A DNA stretch of 64,000 bases from positions 1 through 64,000 of the forward strand of contig NZ_JAGSOH010000028.1 of assembly GCF_018139625.1 (NCBI RefSeq), in the 5' to 3' direction. Both the position numbers and the translations under genes were made by a program. Below, one piece after another: positions 17,292-27,737 of this stretch (position 1 is the stretch's first letter; each line of letters opens with the position of its first letter). The stretch is from Actinospica acidithermotolerans (GTDB lineage Bacteria; Actinomycetota; Actinomycetes; Streptomycetales; Catenulisporaceae). The notes beneath the pieces are model-generated. The model saw only the letters and a list, made by a program, of their open reading frames with translations. It ran no database searches and was not told where the DNA came from.

Positions 17292-20087
17292 GTGAGTCAA
17301 CGCGGGAAGCTACGGGTCTACCTGGGCGCCGCCCCTGGCGTCGGGAAAACCTACAAGATGCTCGAGGAGGCGCAGCGTCGCGCCGGGCGCGGCGCCGACG
17401 TCGTGATCGGGTTCGTCGAGACGTACGGCCGCGAGCAGACCGCCCGCATGACCGAAGGTCTCGAGGTCGTGCCGCGGCTGACCCGCGTCTATCGAGGCGG
17501 CACGTTTGAGGAGATGGACCTCGACGCCGTCCTCGCCCGGCACCCGCAGGTCGCGCTGGTCGACGAACTCGCGCACTCGAACGTGCCCGGCGGCCGGCAC
17601 GAAAAGCGCTGGCAGGACGTACAGGAGTTGCTCGACGCGGGCATCGAGGTCATCACGACGGTTAATGTCCAGCACCTGGAGACGCTCAACGACGTCGTGC
17701 AGCGCATCACCGGCGTCGCCCAGCTCGAGACCGTGCCCGACGAGGTCGTACGCGCCGCGGACCAGATTGAGCTCGTCGACATGTCACCCGAGGCGCTACG
17801 CCGTCGCCTCGCGCACGGAAATGTCTACGCCGCTGAAAAAATCGACGCCGCCCTCGGCAACTACTTCCGCCTCGGCAACCTGACCGCGCTACGCGAACTT
17901 GCGCTGCTGTGGGTGGCCGACCGCGTCGACGAGGTGCTCCAGCAGTACCGCGAAAAGCATGGCATCGGCCGTGTCTGGGAGGCGCGCGAGCGCGTGGTTG
18001 TCGCACTGCCCGGTGGGGCGTCGGGCGACGCGCTGATCCGCCGCGCTGCCAGAATCGCGGCGCGCGCGTCTGGGGGCGAACTCATCGCCGTGCACATCGC
18101 CCGCTCGGATGGGCTGTCCGGCGACACGAGCCCGACCGCCCTCGCCGCGCAACGGCACCTGGTCGAGACGCTGGGCGGTACGTATCACACGATCATCGGT
18201 GACGACGTGCCCCGCGCGCTGATCGAATTCGCGCAGGCAAAAAACGCAACGCAGCTCGTCCTCGGCACCTCCCGGCGCAGCCGGTTCAACCGCTTCCTGA
18301 CAGGGCGGGGGATCGGCGAGACCACGACGATGCTCTCTGGGGACATCGACGTACACATGGTCACGCACGCGAATCCCGCGCGGCGGCGGCGCGACTGGGT
18401 TCCGCCCAACCCGCTGCGGCAGGCCGCATGGGGTTCCGGCGGACGCTGGCGCGGCATCGCGATCGCGGTCATCGCGCCGCCGATCCTCGCCGCGATCCTG
18501 TCGGCGGCCGGTCACTCGCTGAGCCTCGACGTCGCCAGCGATATTTTGCTCTTTCTCACGCTCACGGTCGCGATCGCCCGGCTCGGCGGCATGGTCTCCG
18601 CGTTCGTCGCGGCACTGTGGAGCTCGCTGCTGCTCAACTACTACTTCATCCCGCCGACGCATTCGATCACCATCGCGGAGGCGAACAACGCGATCGCGTT
18701 GGTCGTGTTCGTCATCGTCGGCCTGACGGTTGCGTCGGTTGTCGACCTGGCGATCAGACAGACGCGCAGTGCGGCCCACGCCTCGGCCGAGGCGGAGACG
18801 CTGAACGCCTTCGCCGTGGCCGTGCTCCGTGGCGACGAGGCGATCTCGGCACTGCTGGAGCGATTCCGCGAAACGTTCTCGGTGTCGTCGGTCAGCCTGC
18901 TGCAGCGCGCAGAGTCCGACGCACCGCGTCTTCCCGACGAGATCGACGACCCGAGCCGCTGGACGCTCGTGGCCGCGACCGGCGCCGACCCCGCCCTCAG
19001 CCCCGGCGGCGCCGACACCGTCATCGACGCCGGCCCGAACGCCGTACTTGCCCTTCGCGGCCGCACCCTACCTGCCGCCGACCAGCGCGTTCTCGCAGCG
19101 TTCGCCGCTCAGGCCACCGCGGCTCTGGAGCGCCGTCGACTGGCCCGGGAGGCGGCCTCCGCACAAACTCTCGCCGCCGCTGACAAAATGCGCACGGCAC
19201 TGCTCGCAGCCGTCTCGCATGACCTGCGCACCCCGCTCGCCGCGGCCAAGGCGTCGATCAGCACGCTGCGCGACCCCGAACTCGAGGTCCCGGCCGAAGA
19301 CCGCGCTGAACTGCTGGAGGCTGCGGAGGAATCGCTCGACCGCCTCACGCGTCTCGTCGAGAACCTGCTCGACATGTCCCGCCTGCAGGCAGGCGCGCTC
19401 AAGCCGAGGCTGGAACCGGTCGCGATCGAGGACATCGTGCCCAGGGCGATCGACGATGTTCCCGACGCGGCCGGCCGCGTGCGCTTCGAACCGCCCGAGC
19501 CGGATCTCCCTGCCTCCCTCGTCGACGCCCCACTGGCGGAACGCGTCGTCGCCAACCTGATCGGCAACGCCGTCACTCACACCGCCTCGACAGTCAGCGT
19601 CACGGTCTCGGCGCTGGGTGACCAGGTCGAGGTGCGGGTCATCGACCGCGGGCCGGGGATTCCGGAGGCAGACTGGGACCGGGTCTTCCGCCCGTTCCAG
19701 CGGCTCGGCGACCGCGACAACACGAGCGGCGTCGGCCTCGGCCTCGCACTCTCACGGGGACTCGCGGAGGCGATGGGCGGCACCCTCGTGCCCGAAGACA
19801 CCCCCGGTGGCGGCGTGACGATGGTGCTTTCAGTCCCCGCCGCACCCCCACACCAGCCGCATCCTGCCGCAAGGGACGGCGAAGCGGGAGAGGGTGCCGG
19901 TAGCAGGGCGAATATCGCGTCACTCAGCGGCGTTACTGGCGCTACCAGCGGTACTAGCAGTGCCAGTGATGAAACGGGCGGTGGTGCCGACGGCAGCGGC
20001 GTTTCCCCCACCAGCACCGGAACGAGCGCGAATACCGGCACAAGTGCCACGTCGAACACGAATGACGTACGGGAGGCAACCCGATGA
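17292..20087 (+). CDS. kdpD: Osmosensitive K+ channel histidine kinase KdpD
   Basis: The 931-residue sensor kinase has the full KdpD layout. The KdpD domain carries Walker A GAAPGVGKT at 12-20 and VALVDELAHSN. A Usp-like domain follows, then closely spaced membrane helices near 380-500, a GAF-like region, the phospho-acceptor AAVSHDLRTPLAAAK and the ATPase end GVGLGLALSRGL. KdpD senses K+ limitation or osmotic stress and phosphorylates KdpE. The C-terminal 55 residues are an unusual Ser/Thr/Gly-rich tail. GTG start at 17292. The stop overlaps kdpE by four bases. The KdpFABC pump genes usually found alongside are absent from this window. Confidence 0.96.
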   Translation: MSQRGKLRVYLGAAPGVGKTYKMLEEAQRRAGRGADVVIGFVETYGREQTARMTEGLEVVPRLTRVYRGGTFEEMDLDAVLARHPQVALVDELAHSNVPGGRHEKRWQDVQELLDAGIEVITTVNVQHLETLNDVVQRITGVAQLETVPDEVVRAADQIELVDMSPEALRRRLAHGNVYAAEKIDAALGNYFRLGNLTALRELALLWVADRVDEVLQQYREKHGIGRVWEARERVVVALPGGASGDALIRRAARIAARASGGELIAVHIARSDGLSGDTSPTALAAQRHLVETLGGTYHTIIGDDVPRALIEFAQAKNATQLVLGTSRRSRFNRFLTGRGIGETTTMLSGDIDVHMVTHANPARRRRDWVPPNPLRQAAWGSGGRWRGIAIAVIAPPILAAILSAAGHSLSLDVASDILLFLTLTVAIARLGGMVSAFVAALWSSLLLNYYFIPPTHSITIAEANNAIALVVFVIVGLTVASVVDLAIRQTRSAAHASAEAETLNAFAVAVLRGDEAISALLERFRETFSVSSVSLLQRAESDAPRLPDEIDDPSRWTLVAATGADPALSPGGADTVIDAGPNAVLALRGRTLPAADQRVLAAFAAQATAALERRRLAREAASAQTLAAADKMRTALLAAVSHDLRTPLAAAKASISTLRDPELEVPAEDRAELLEAAEESLDRLTRLVENLLDMSRLQAGALKPRLEPVAIEDIVPRAIDDVPDAAGRVRFEPPEPDLPASLVDAPLAERVVANLIGNAVTHTASTVSVTVSALGDQVEVRVIDRGPGIPEADWDRVFRPFQRLGDRDNTSGVGLGLALSRGLAEAMGGTLVPEDTPGGGVTMVLSVPAAPPHQPHPAARDGEAGEGAGSRANIASLSGVTGATSGTSSASDETGGGADGSGVSPTSTGTSANTGTSATSNTNDVREATR

Positions 20088-20785
20088 TGCGGGTTCTGGT
20101 GGTGGACGACGAGCCGCAGTTGCTCCGCGCCCTGCGGATCAACCTGTCGGCACGCCGCTACGAGGTCGTCGTCGCCGTCGACGGCGCGTCCGCACTGGAA
20201 GCCGCCGCCCGCCACCTGCCCGACCTCGTCGTCCTCGACCTCGGCCTGCCCGACATGGACGGCGCCGACGTCATCGCCGGCCTACGCGGCTGGACCAAGG
20301 TCCCGATCCTCGTGCTCTCCGGCCGAGCCGACGCCTCCGACAAGGTCGACGCCCTCGACGCCGGCGCGGACGACTACGTCACTAAGCCCTTCTCGATGGA
20401 AGAGCTGATGGCCCGCCTTCGCGCCCTTCAACGCCGCGTCGAATCCGAAGCCGGCGCCGACGAGCCGGTCGTACAAATCGGCCACTTCAGCGTCGACCTG
20501 AGTGCGAAGACCGTCACCAAAAGCGCCGCTGCCCCGGCCGGTACTCCGGACGCCGTTCACCTCACGAAGACCGAGTGGGCTGTCCTGGAGGTCCTGGTTC
20601 GCAACCCCGGCAGGCTCGTATCCGGCAAGCAGTTACTCCAGCAGGTCTGGGGCCCCGCGTACGAGTCGGAGACCAACTACCTGCGCTTCTACCTCGCCAA
20701 GCTGCGCCAGAAGCTCGAACCCGAGCCGTCGCACCCGCGTCAGTTGCTGACCGAACCCGGGATGGGCTACCGCTTCCAGCCATAG
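20084..20785 (+). CDS. kdpE: OmpR-family response regulator KdpE
   Basis: This 233-residue regulator has a receiver domain with acidic pocket VVDDE (6-10) and phospho-acceptor D52 (VVLDLGLPDMDG), plus conserved Lys in YVTKPFSMEEL. A C-terminal winged helix (LTKTEWAVLEVLVRNPG, then TNYLRFYLAKLRQKLE) completes it. KdpE phosphorylated by KdpD activates kdpFABC in other bacteria. Its ATG lies in the ATGA overlap with the kdpD stop. An IS element is inserted 14 bp after its stop codon, so whatever once followed it has been displaced or lies beyond the element. Confidence 0.96.
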   Translation: MMRVLVVDDEPQLLRALRINLSARRYEVVVAVDGASALEAAARHLPDLVVLDLGLPDMDGADVIAGLRGWTKVPILVLSGRADASDKVDALDAGADDYVTKPFSMEELMARLRALQRRVESEAGADEPVVQIGHFSVDLSAKTVTKSAAAPAGTPDAVHLTKTEWAVLEVLVRNPGRLVSGKQLLQQVWGPAYESETNYLRFYLAKLRQKLEPEPSHPRQLLTEPGMGYRFQP

Positions 20786-20867
20786 GGCAGACGACACGAT
20801 GGGCTGTACCCCGTGGTGTGGACACCTGAATACTTGGGCCTTGCATGGCCTGTAGGAAGGGGTCCCG

Positions 20868-21167
20868 ATGGGACAGCGAGGGCGTCCATCCCTGCGTACC
20901 GAGGAGTTCCGGCGTGACGCGGTCGAGCTGGTGCGCTCGTCCGGTAGGCCGATCGCGCAGATCGCCGACGAGTTGGGGGTCAACCGGGAGACGCTGCGTT
21001 CTTGGGTGCGCCGGGCCGAGAAGGACCAGGCGCTTGCGCAGGCCGGGGTCGGCCGCGATGAGCTCGAGGAGCTCGCCCGGCTGCGGCGGGAGAACGCCGA
21101 GTTGAAGATCGAGCGCGAGATCCTGCGCAAGGCGGCGCAGTATTTCGCGCGGGAGATGGGTCGATGA
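20868..21167 (+). CDS. IS3-family transposase OrfA
   Basis: The 99-residue protein has the helix-turn-helix of the IS3 OrfA group (RTEEFRRDAVELVRSSG, then QIADELGVNRETLRSWVRRA) and a C-terminal leucine-zipper-like coiled coil (ELEELARLRRENAELKIER). It binds the element ends. Its stop overlaps the orfB start as ATGA. Confidence 0.95.
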   Translation: MGQRGRPSLRTEEFRRDAVELVRSSGRPIAQIADELGVNRETLRSWVRRAEKDQALAQAGVGRDELEELARLRRENAELKIEREILRKAAQYFAREMGR

Positions 21168-22111
21168 CCTGCCGCTACCGGTTCATCTCCGAACATGCGA
21201 AGCCGTACACGGTCAAGCGGCTGTGTCGTGTGCTGGGCGTGCACCGCTCCGGCTACACCCGGTGGGCTGCCGGCGCCCAGGCGCGTGCGGCGAAGGCCGC
21301 CGCGGACGCCGAGTTGGCCGAGGAGATCCGGCAGGTGCACGCGGATTCGCGCGGTACCTACGGGGTGCGGCGGATCGATGCCGAGATCACCGCGCGGCGC
21401 GAGGCGGCCGGGTGCGGCCCGGTCAACCGCAAGCGGATCGAGCGGGTGATGCGCGAGAGGCGGATCCAGGGCCGGCGTCGGCGGCGACGGGTGGCGACAA
21501 CGGTCCAGGACCCTGCCGCCGCAGGCCTGCCCGACCTGGTCGGCAGGGAGTTCACCGCCGTGGGCCCGGATGAGAAGTGGTGTGGCGACATCACCTACGT
21601 CCCGGTCGGCACGTCGGGTTTCGTCTACTTCGCCACGGTGATCGACTTGTTCTCCGGGCGCCTGCTCGGGTGGTCGATCGCCACCCACATGCGCGCCGAA
21701 CTCGTGCGCGACGCGCTGGCGGCCGCGGTCGCCGCGCGCGGAGGCGATGTATCAGGGGTCATATTCCACAGCGACCGCGGGTCGCAGTACACGTCGTTCC
21801 TGGTCGCCGAGTACTGCCGCGACCAGGGCATACGCAGGTCCATGGGACGGCGCGGGGTGTGCTGGGACAACGCCGCAGCCGAAAGCTTCTTCAGCAACTT
21901 CAAGCTCGAGACCTTATACGAGCTGGAGACCCGGCGGTTCGACGACGAGGGCCACGCCCGCCGAGAGATCTTCCGCTGGATCGCCTGGTACAACCACCGC
22001 AGACGCCACTCCCGCGCCGACTACCTCTCACCCGCCGACTACGAAAGCCGATACCGGCAGCAGTTCGACCACGCCAACCATAGTGCTACACTGATAACCA
22101 TAGCCGCATGA
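21164..22111 (+). CDS. IS3-family transposase OrfB (DDE integrase)
   Basis: This 315-residue protein is the catalytic subunit. The helical HTH_21 region has the GTYGVRRI motif, and the rve integrase core shows the DDE triad: D in WCGDITYV, D in FHSDRGSQYTS and E in NAAAESFFSNFK. The ATG at 21164 overlaps the orfA stop by four bases. Classical IS3 elements make OrfAB by -1 frameshifting; here termination-reinitiation could supply OrfB, and I did not identify a slippery site. Confidence 0.96.
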   Translation: MTCRYRFISEHAKPYTVKRLCRVLGVHRSGYTRWAAGAQARAAKAAADAELAEEIRQVHADSRGTYGVRRIDAEITARREAAGCGPVNRKRIERVMRERRIQGRRRRRRVATTVQDPAAAGLPDLVGREFTAVGPDEKWCGDITYVPVGTSGFVYFATVIDLFSGRLLGWSIATHMRAELVRDALAAAVAARGGDVSGVIFHSDRGSQYTSFLVAEYCRDQGIRRSMGRRGVCWDNAAAESFFSNFKLETLYELETRRFDDEGHARREIFRWIAWYNHRRRHSRADYLSPADYESRYRQQFDHANHSATLITIAA

Positions 22112-22143
22112 AACCCGGTGACCACATCCCGGGGGACGGCCCA

Positions 22144-22583
22144 CGACCCTGGAGCGTTACGTGCGGTAGTCTTGTATCTGACGTTCAGTCACCAAGGTGG
22201 GGTGTGGGCACAGACCTGTGCGCATGAACGTCAGCGGACCGGCACCAGCGTGCGACGCGGCGGGATTTTTTGCATCGGACTGCCAGGCCGCGATGCGCGG
22301 GGCAAAATTTCACATCGAGGCAGTGGTCCAGCGCAGCGGAAGCAAGGAACTGCATCAACAGGGGCAGGGGCGGCAGGGGCAGGGAAGCACCGTGGGACAG
22401 TGGACGCGTGACGGTGCCGTACGTCGCCGCATTGGCGAGGCGGTGGCGTAGGGCCGTATCAACGGCGTCATGTTGCCGGTCGACGGCGGGCGCGCCGTGT
22501 CTGGCCGCGACCCTGGAGAGAGCGGCGGTTGATCCAGGTCGCGATCCAGGTTTGAAGGCGGCGGCTTCGGTAGCGTGCGCTCC
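22144..22583. other. Intergenic region behind the IS with a gene remnant and inverted repeat
   Basis: CTGACGTTCA at 22178-22187 and its perfect complement at 22225-22234 form a 10-bp inverted repeat with a 37-nt spacer. Farther on is a short-chain dehydrogenase fragment, annotated separately. No intact gene is seen. Confidence 0.5.
22404..22532 (+). pseudogene. 3' remnant of a short-chain dehydrogenase/reductase gene
   Basis: One frame reads RRIGEAVA, a TAG stop at 22449-22451, then GRINGVMLPVDGGRAVSG before TGA at 22530. The INGVMLPVDGG block is the hallmark C-terminus of classical SDR enzymes, and RRIGE plus AVA resemble the segment before it with a deletion between them. The catalytic and NAD-binding parts are absent. 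The IS lies 260 bp upstream and may relate to the loss. Confidence 0.55.
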
Positions 22584-23129
22584 ATGGAGAACATCGAGAC
22601 GCACCGGCTCGTCTTGCGTCGTCCCGTGCTTGAGGACGCGCGTCCGCTGGCGGATATCAATGCCGATCCCGAGGTCATGAAGTACATCGGCAACGGCAAG
22701 GTGCGCACCGCCGAGGAGACGGCCGCGGGACTCGAAAACGCGATCGCCGCATGGAACGTGCACAGCTACGGTCAGTTTTCGATGATTCTGCGGGACACGG
22801 GGGAGTACCTCGGATGGGTGACCCTGGCCGAGCCGGCGTTCCTGCCCGAGGTGTTGCCTGCCGTGGAAATCGGCTGGCGTCTCGGCCGCAGCTACTGGGG
22901 ACACGGCTACGCGACCGAGGGTGCGGAGGAAGTCCTGAGGTTCGGCTTCGAGTCGTGCGGACTCGATGAGATCGTCAGCATCCGGCATATGGAAAACGAC
23001 GCGTCACGCCGCGTGATGGAGAAGCTGGGTCTGCACTTCGACTTCGAGACCACGGTCCCGGCGTACCGCCAGCCGGTCGCCGTGCACTCGATCTCCCGCG
23101 CGCAGTACGGCAGATTGCGGCGCGCGTAG
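22584..23129 (+). CDS. GNAT-family N-acetyltransferase (RimJ/RimL-like)
   Basis: The 181-residue protein begins MENIETHRLVLRRP and has the acetyl-CoA-binding segment GRSYWGHGYATEGAEEVL (about 99-116) and the later NDASRRVMEKLGL helix, typical of RimJ/RimL-like acetyltransferases. These modify N-termini of ribosomal proteins or small amines; the substrate cannot be predicted here. The ATG at 22584 is preferred over a GTG three codons earlier because it gives the usual family start. No operon partner is apparent. Confidence 0.92.
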   Translation: MENIETHRLVLRRPVLEDARPLADINADPEVMKYIGNGKVRTAEETAAGLENAIAAWNVHSYGQFSMILRDTGEYLGWVTLAEPAFLPEVLPAVEIGWRLGRSYWGHGYATEGAEEVLRFGFESCGLDEIVSIRHMENDASRRVMEKLGLHFDFETTVPAYRQPVAVHSISRAQYGRLRRA

Positions 23130-23181
23130 GGCGGGCGCCGCACGTGGGGCGCCTTGCGCGGCGTCCCGGACGGCGCCGGAA

Positions 23182-23213
23182 GTACGTCAGGGGCCTGCTA
23201 TGTACTGACGTAC
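23182..23213. promoter_or_regulatory. 9-bp inverted-repeat operator before a Phd-like gene
   Basis: GTACGTCAG (23182-23190) and CTGACGTAC (23205-23213) form a perfect inverted repeat with a 14-nt spacer, ending 9 bp before the GTG at 23223. Autorepression from such a site is the rule for Phd/YefM-family antitoxins. TATGTA within the spacer could be the -10. Confidence 0.6.
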
Positions 23214-23222
23214 GTTGGGCGG

Positions 23223-23816
23223 GTGAAAAGACGCATACCTTCCGCGACCGTGGAGACGATCACCGTCACGGACGTTCGAGTAGTGCTGCCGTCGATCCTG
23301 GCCCGGCTCAAGCTGGGAGGACGGGATGCGACGCCGGTCCTGATCGGCCGGCACCGCGAGCCGATGGCCGTGCTCATTTCGATCGAGCAGTTCTACGAGT
23401 ATTGCTCGCTGGTCGTCGCGGCGCTGAATGTCGCCGAGGCCGGGCGGCCCGGGAACGATACTGGACCCGGGGCCGACCCTAGGCCTCGGTCTGGTCCTAA
23501 GCCGGCGCCCGGTCCTGGATCTGGTCCCGGCTCTCGGCCAGGCCCTGGCCCTGGCGCTAGACCTGGGTCTGGTCCTAAACCGGCGCCCGGTCCTCCGCCT
23601 GGTCCCGGCGCTCGGCCCGGCCCTGGCCCTGGCGCTAGGCTTGGCCCCGGTCCTAAACCGGCGCCTGGTCCTAGACCTGGCCCCGGTCCTCGGCCTGGCC
23701 CCAGCCCTAAACCTAGCCCTGGGCCCGGTTCTCGGCCTGGCCCGGGTCCTAGACCTGGCCTCGGTCCCCGGCCTGGCCCTGGACCTCGGCCTGGCCCAGG
23801 GCCTGGGCCTGCCTGA
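23223..23816 (+). CDS. Phd/YefM-like domain fused to a Pro-Gly repeat tail
   Basis: The 197-residue protein has two parts. Residues 8-62 (ITVTDVRVVLPSILARLK, then PVLIGRHREPMAVLISIEQF) match the Phd/YefM antitoxin fold: a short helix, the strand-loop-strand, and the AVLIS motif before a helix. From residue 75 on it is a Pro-Gly-Arg/Lys/Ala repeat built on a 26-residue unit starting GPKPAPGP at 91, 117 and 143, then degenerating. I know no described family with this pairing. No toxin gene follows; the next gene is a HAD phosphatase. A GTG start at 23223 places an inverted-repeat operator just upstream. The repeat is probably disordered and extended; its role is unknown. Confidence 0.6.
   Translation: MKRRIPSATVETITVTDVRVVLPSILARLKLGGRDATPVLIGRHREPMAVLISIEQFYEYCSLVVAALNVAEAGRPGNDTGPGADPRPRSGPKPAPGPGSGPGSRPGPGPGARPGSGPKPAPGPPPGPGARPGPGPGARLGPGPKPAPGPRPGPGPRPGPSPKPSPGPGSRPGPGPRPGLGPRPGPGPRPGPGPGPA
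23493..23815 (+). repeat. 78-bp tandem repeats encoding Pro-Gly units
   Basis: Direct repeats of 78 bp start at 23493, 23571 and 23649, each beginning GGTCCTAA(A/G)CCGGCGCC, then break into shorter CCTGGCCC-type units to the end of the gene. Such sequence is length-variable and hard to assemble. Confidence 0.8.
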
Positions 23817-23880
23817 GACTGGAATGGGACGCGGCCCGGGGAAAAGGGGCGCGGGCGTTGAGGCGCTGCTGGCTCGCATG

Positions 23881-23942
23881 GCGGTGTGGGCAACCCAACG
23901 TGGCGCTCGCACGGCGGTGTGGGCAACCCAACGTGGCGCTCG
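23881..23942. repeat. Two perfect 29-bp direct repeats, 33-bp period
   Basis: The block starting GCGGTGTGGGCAACCCAACG occurs at 23881-23909 and, identically, at 23914-23942. A partial third GCGGTG follows at 23946. It lies between the Pro-Gly gene and the HAD gene. Confidence 0.85.
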
Positions 23943-24039
23943 GGCGGCGGTGGGGGGCGGCCCGGCGTGGCGCTCGTGTGGCGCTTGCGTGGGACTCCCT
24001 AGATCGTGGGGGCGAGGCGCGAGCACCTAGGATCATGGC

Positions 24040-24696
24040 GTGATTACTGCTGCGCCGCAGGCGCTGGTGTTCGACTTCGACGGGCTGATCCTGGACACGG
24101 AGACTCCCGAGTTCCGCGCGTGGCAGGAGCTGTTTTCCAGGTACGGTGGGACATTGACCACGGCCGACTGGGCCCACGTGATCGGGTCGCTGGACTCGGG
24201 CTGGAATCCAGCGGTCGAGCTCGGGCGGCAGACGGGGCGGACGTTCGACGAGGCGGCGCTGCGGGCCGAGTGGAAACCGCGGCAGGTCGAGCTGTTGGCC
24301 GAGGAGACGATCCGGCCGGGCGTGCTTGAGCTGCTCAAGGAGGCCAGGCTGCGCGGCATCCGGCTCGCGGTGGCGTCGAGCTCGAAGCGGTGGTGGGTGC
24401 AGGGGCACCTGGAGCGGCTGGGTATATACGAGTCCTTTGACGCGGTGGCGACGGGGGACGAGGTCCCGCGGACGAAGCCCGATCCGGCGGTGTACCTGCT
24501 CGCGCTTCAGCGGATCGACGTCCTGGGCAACGCGGCGATCGCGCTCGAGGACTCGCCGAACGGGGTGCGAGCGGCTCAGGCAGCCGGGATGAGGTGCGTG
24601 GCTGTGCCGAACGACGTCAGCAGGCATCTCGACCTCTCGGCGGCGGATGGGATCCTCGACAGCCTCGGCGAGTTTGACCTGGAGAGCTGGATCTAG
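24040..24696 (+). CDS. HAD-superfamily hydrolase (beta-phosphoglucomutase-like)
   Basis: This 218-residue protein shows all four HAD motifs: nucleophile DFDGLILDTE (12-21), motif II VASSS, motif III Lys in TKPDP and acidic motif IV EDSPNG. The helical cap between motifs I and II is that of the beta-phosphoglucomutase-like subgroup, which act on sugar phosphates or other small phosphoesters. The substrate cannot be assigned. The GTG at 24040 gives the usual start. It is flanked on both sides by tandem repeats. Confidence 0.93.
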   Translation: MITAAPQALVFDFDGLILDTETPEFRAWQELFSRYGGTLTTADWAHVIGSLDSGWNPAVELGRQTGRTFDEAALRAEWKPRQVELLAEETIRPGVLELLKEARLRGIRLAVASSSKRWWVQGHLERLGIYESFDAVATGDEVPRTKPDPAVYLLALQRIDVLGNAAIALEDSPNGVRAAQAAGMRCVAVPNDVSRHLDLSAADGILDSLGEFDLESWI

Positions 24697-24836
24697 GCCG
24701 TGGGCTGTTGCTGCCGCGCCCGCGCCGATGCCCCTGCTCTGCGCAAGGATGTGGTCGCCCGGATGGTCACAGAGGGCTGAGAAATGAGTGGCGCCTGAAG
24801 CGGATAGGGCTTCGGAGGGCCGAAGGTTGGAGATCC

Positions 24837-24979
24837 GAAGGCTCGAGGCGTGCGCAGTGGAGTGGAAGGCTCGAGGCGTGCGCAGTGAAGTGGAAGGCTC
24901 GAGGTTGCGCAGTGAAGCGGAAGGCTCGAGGCGTGCGCAGTGAAGTGGAAGGCTCAAGGCGTACGCGCTGAAGTGAAGG
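24837..24979. repeat. Five tandem copies of a 28-bp repeat
   Basis: Copies start at 24837, 24865, 24893, 24920 and 24948. Each resembles GAAGGCTCGAGGCGTGCGCA followed by GTGAAGTG; the third copy lacks one base and the last is the most diverged. The period is 28 bp with no unique spacers, so this is a VNTR rather than CRISPR. Confidence 0.9.
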
Positions 24980-25090
24980 ACGGCGAGGTCGGAGTCGCCG
25001 AAAGGGCCCCCGGCACGTCGGACTTAGGACGCGGCGGCGGGGGCCCTCCGGAGCTACCGTGCCGCTCACCCGGCGACGGCAATCACCCGG

Positions 25091-25280
25091 CGCGGCAGCT
25101 CTCGGGGTGGAGCGGCTGTTGCGGACTTCTGCGCGGCAGCTCTTGGGGTGGAGCGGCTATTGCGGAAGGTTGTTGCGGGCTTTCGCGCGGCAGCTCTTGG
25201 GGTGGAGCGGCTGTTGCGGAAGGTTGTTGCGGGCATCCGCGCCGCCGCTCCGGGGTGGAGCGGCGGCTGTTGCGGACATT
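25091..25280. repeat. Degenerate ~41-54 bp tandem repeat, four copies
   Basis: Units beginning CGCGGCAGCTCTTGGGGTGG and continuing AGCGGCTGTTGCGGAAG start near 25091, 25132, 25186 and 25239. Spacing is 41, 54 and 53 bp, the first unit being shorter. The block lies 30-220 bp past the chitinase stop. Confidence 0.8.
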
Positions 25281-25313
25281 TGCCGCGAACGGTTGCTGTG
25301 CTGCGTAGACCTG

Positions 25314-27737
<2,424 letters not shown>

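Larger units (their letters stand above)
20800..22143 (+). mobile_element. Intact IS3-family insertion sequence
   Basis: The element is 1,344 bp. Its ends are imperfect inverted repeats beginning TGGGCTGTACCCC on the left and, on the complementary strand, TGGGCCGTCCCCC on the right (11 of 13 matching), with 5'-TG...CA-3' tips. It is flanked by the direct repeat CGA at 20797-20799 and 22144-22146, the 3-bp target duplication expected for this family. It carries two overlapping genes, orfA and orfB, both apparently intact, so it may be active. Confidence 0.92.
24697..25313. other. Repeat-rich intergenic region
   Basis: The 617-bp convergent gap between the HAD gene and the leftward chitinase contains two minisatellites (24837-24979 and 25091-25280) and no recognisable gene. 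Several open frames across the repeats have no ribosome-binding sites or domains. Confidence 0.6.

Noticed and set aside
23393-23926. Long Pro-Gly open frames on the minus strand across the 23.5-23.8 kb repeat
   Set aside because: They are mirror frames of the repeat; only the plus-strand frame has an N-terminal domain, a start and an upstream operator.
24837-24979. Regular 28-bp repeats as a CRISPR array
   Set aside because: The copies are head to tail with no unique spacers and no cas genes lie nearby.
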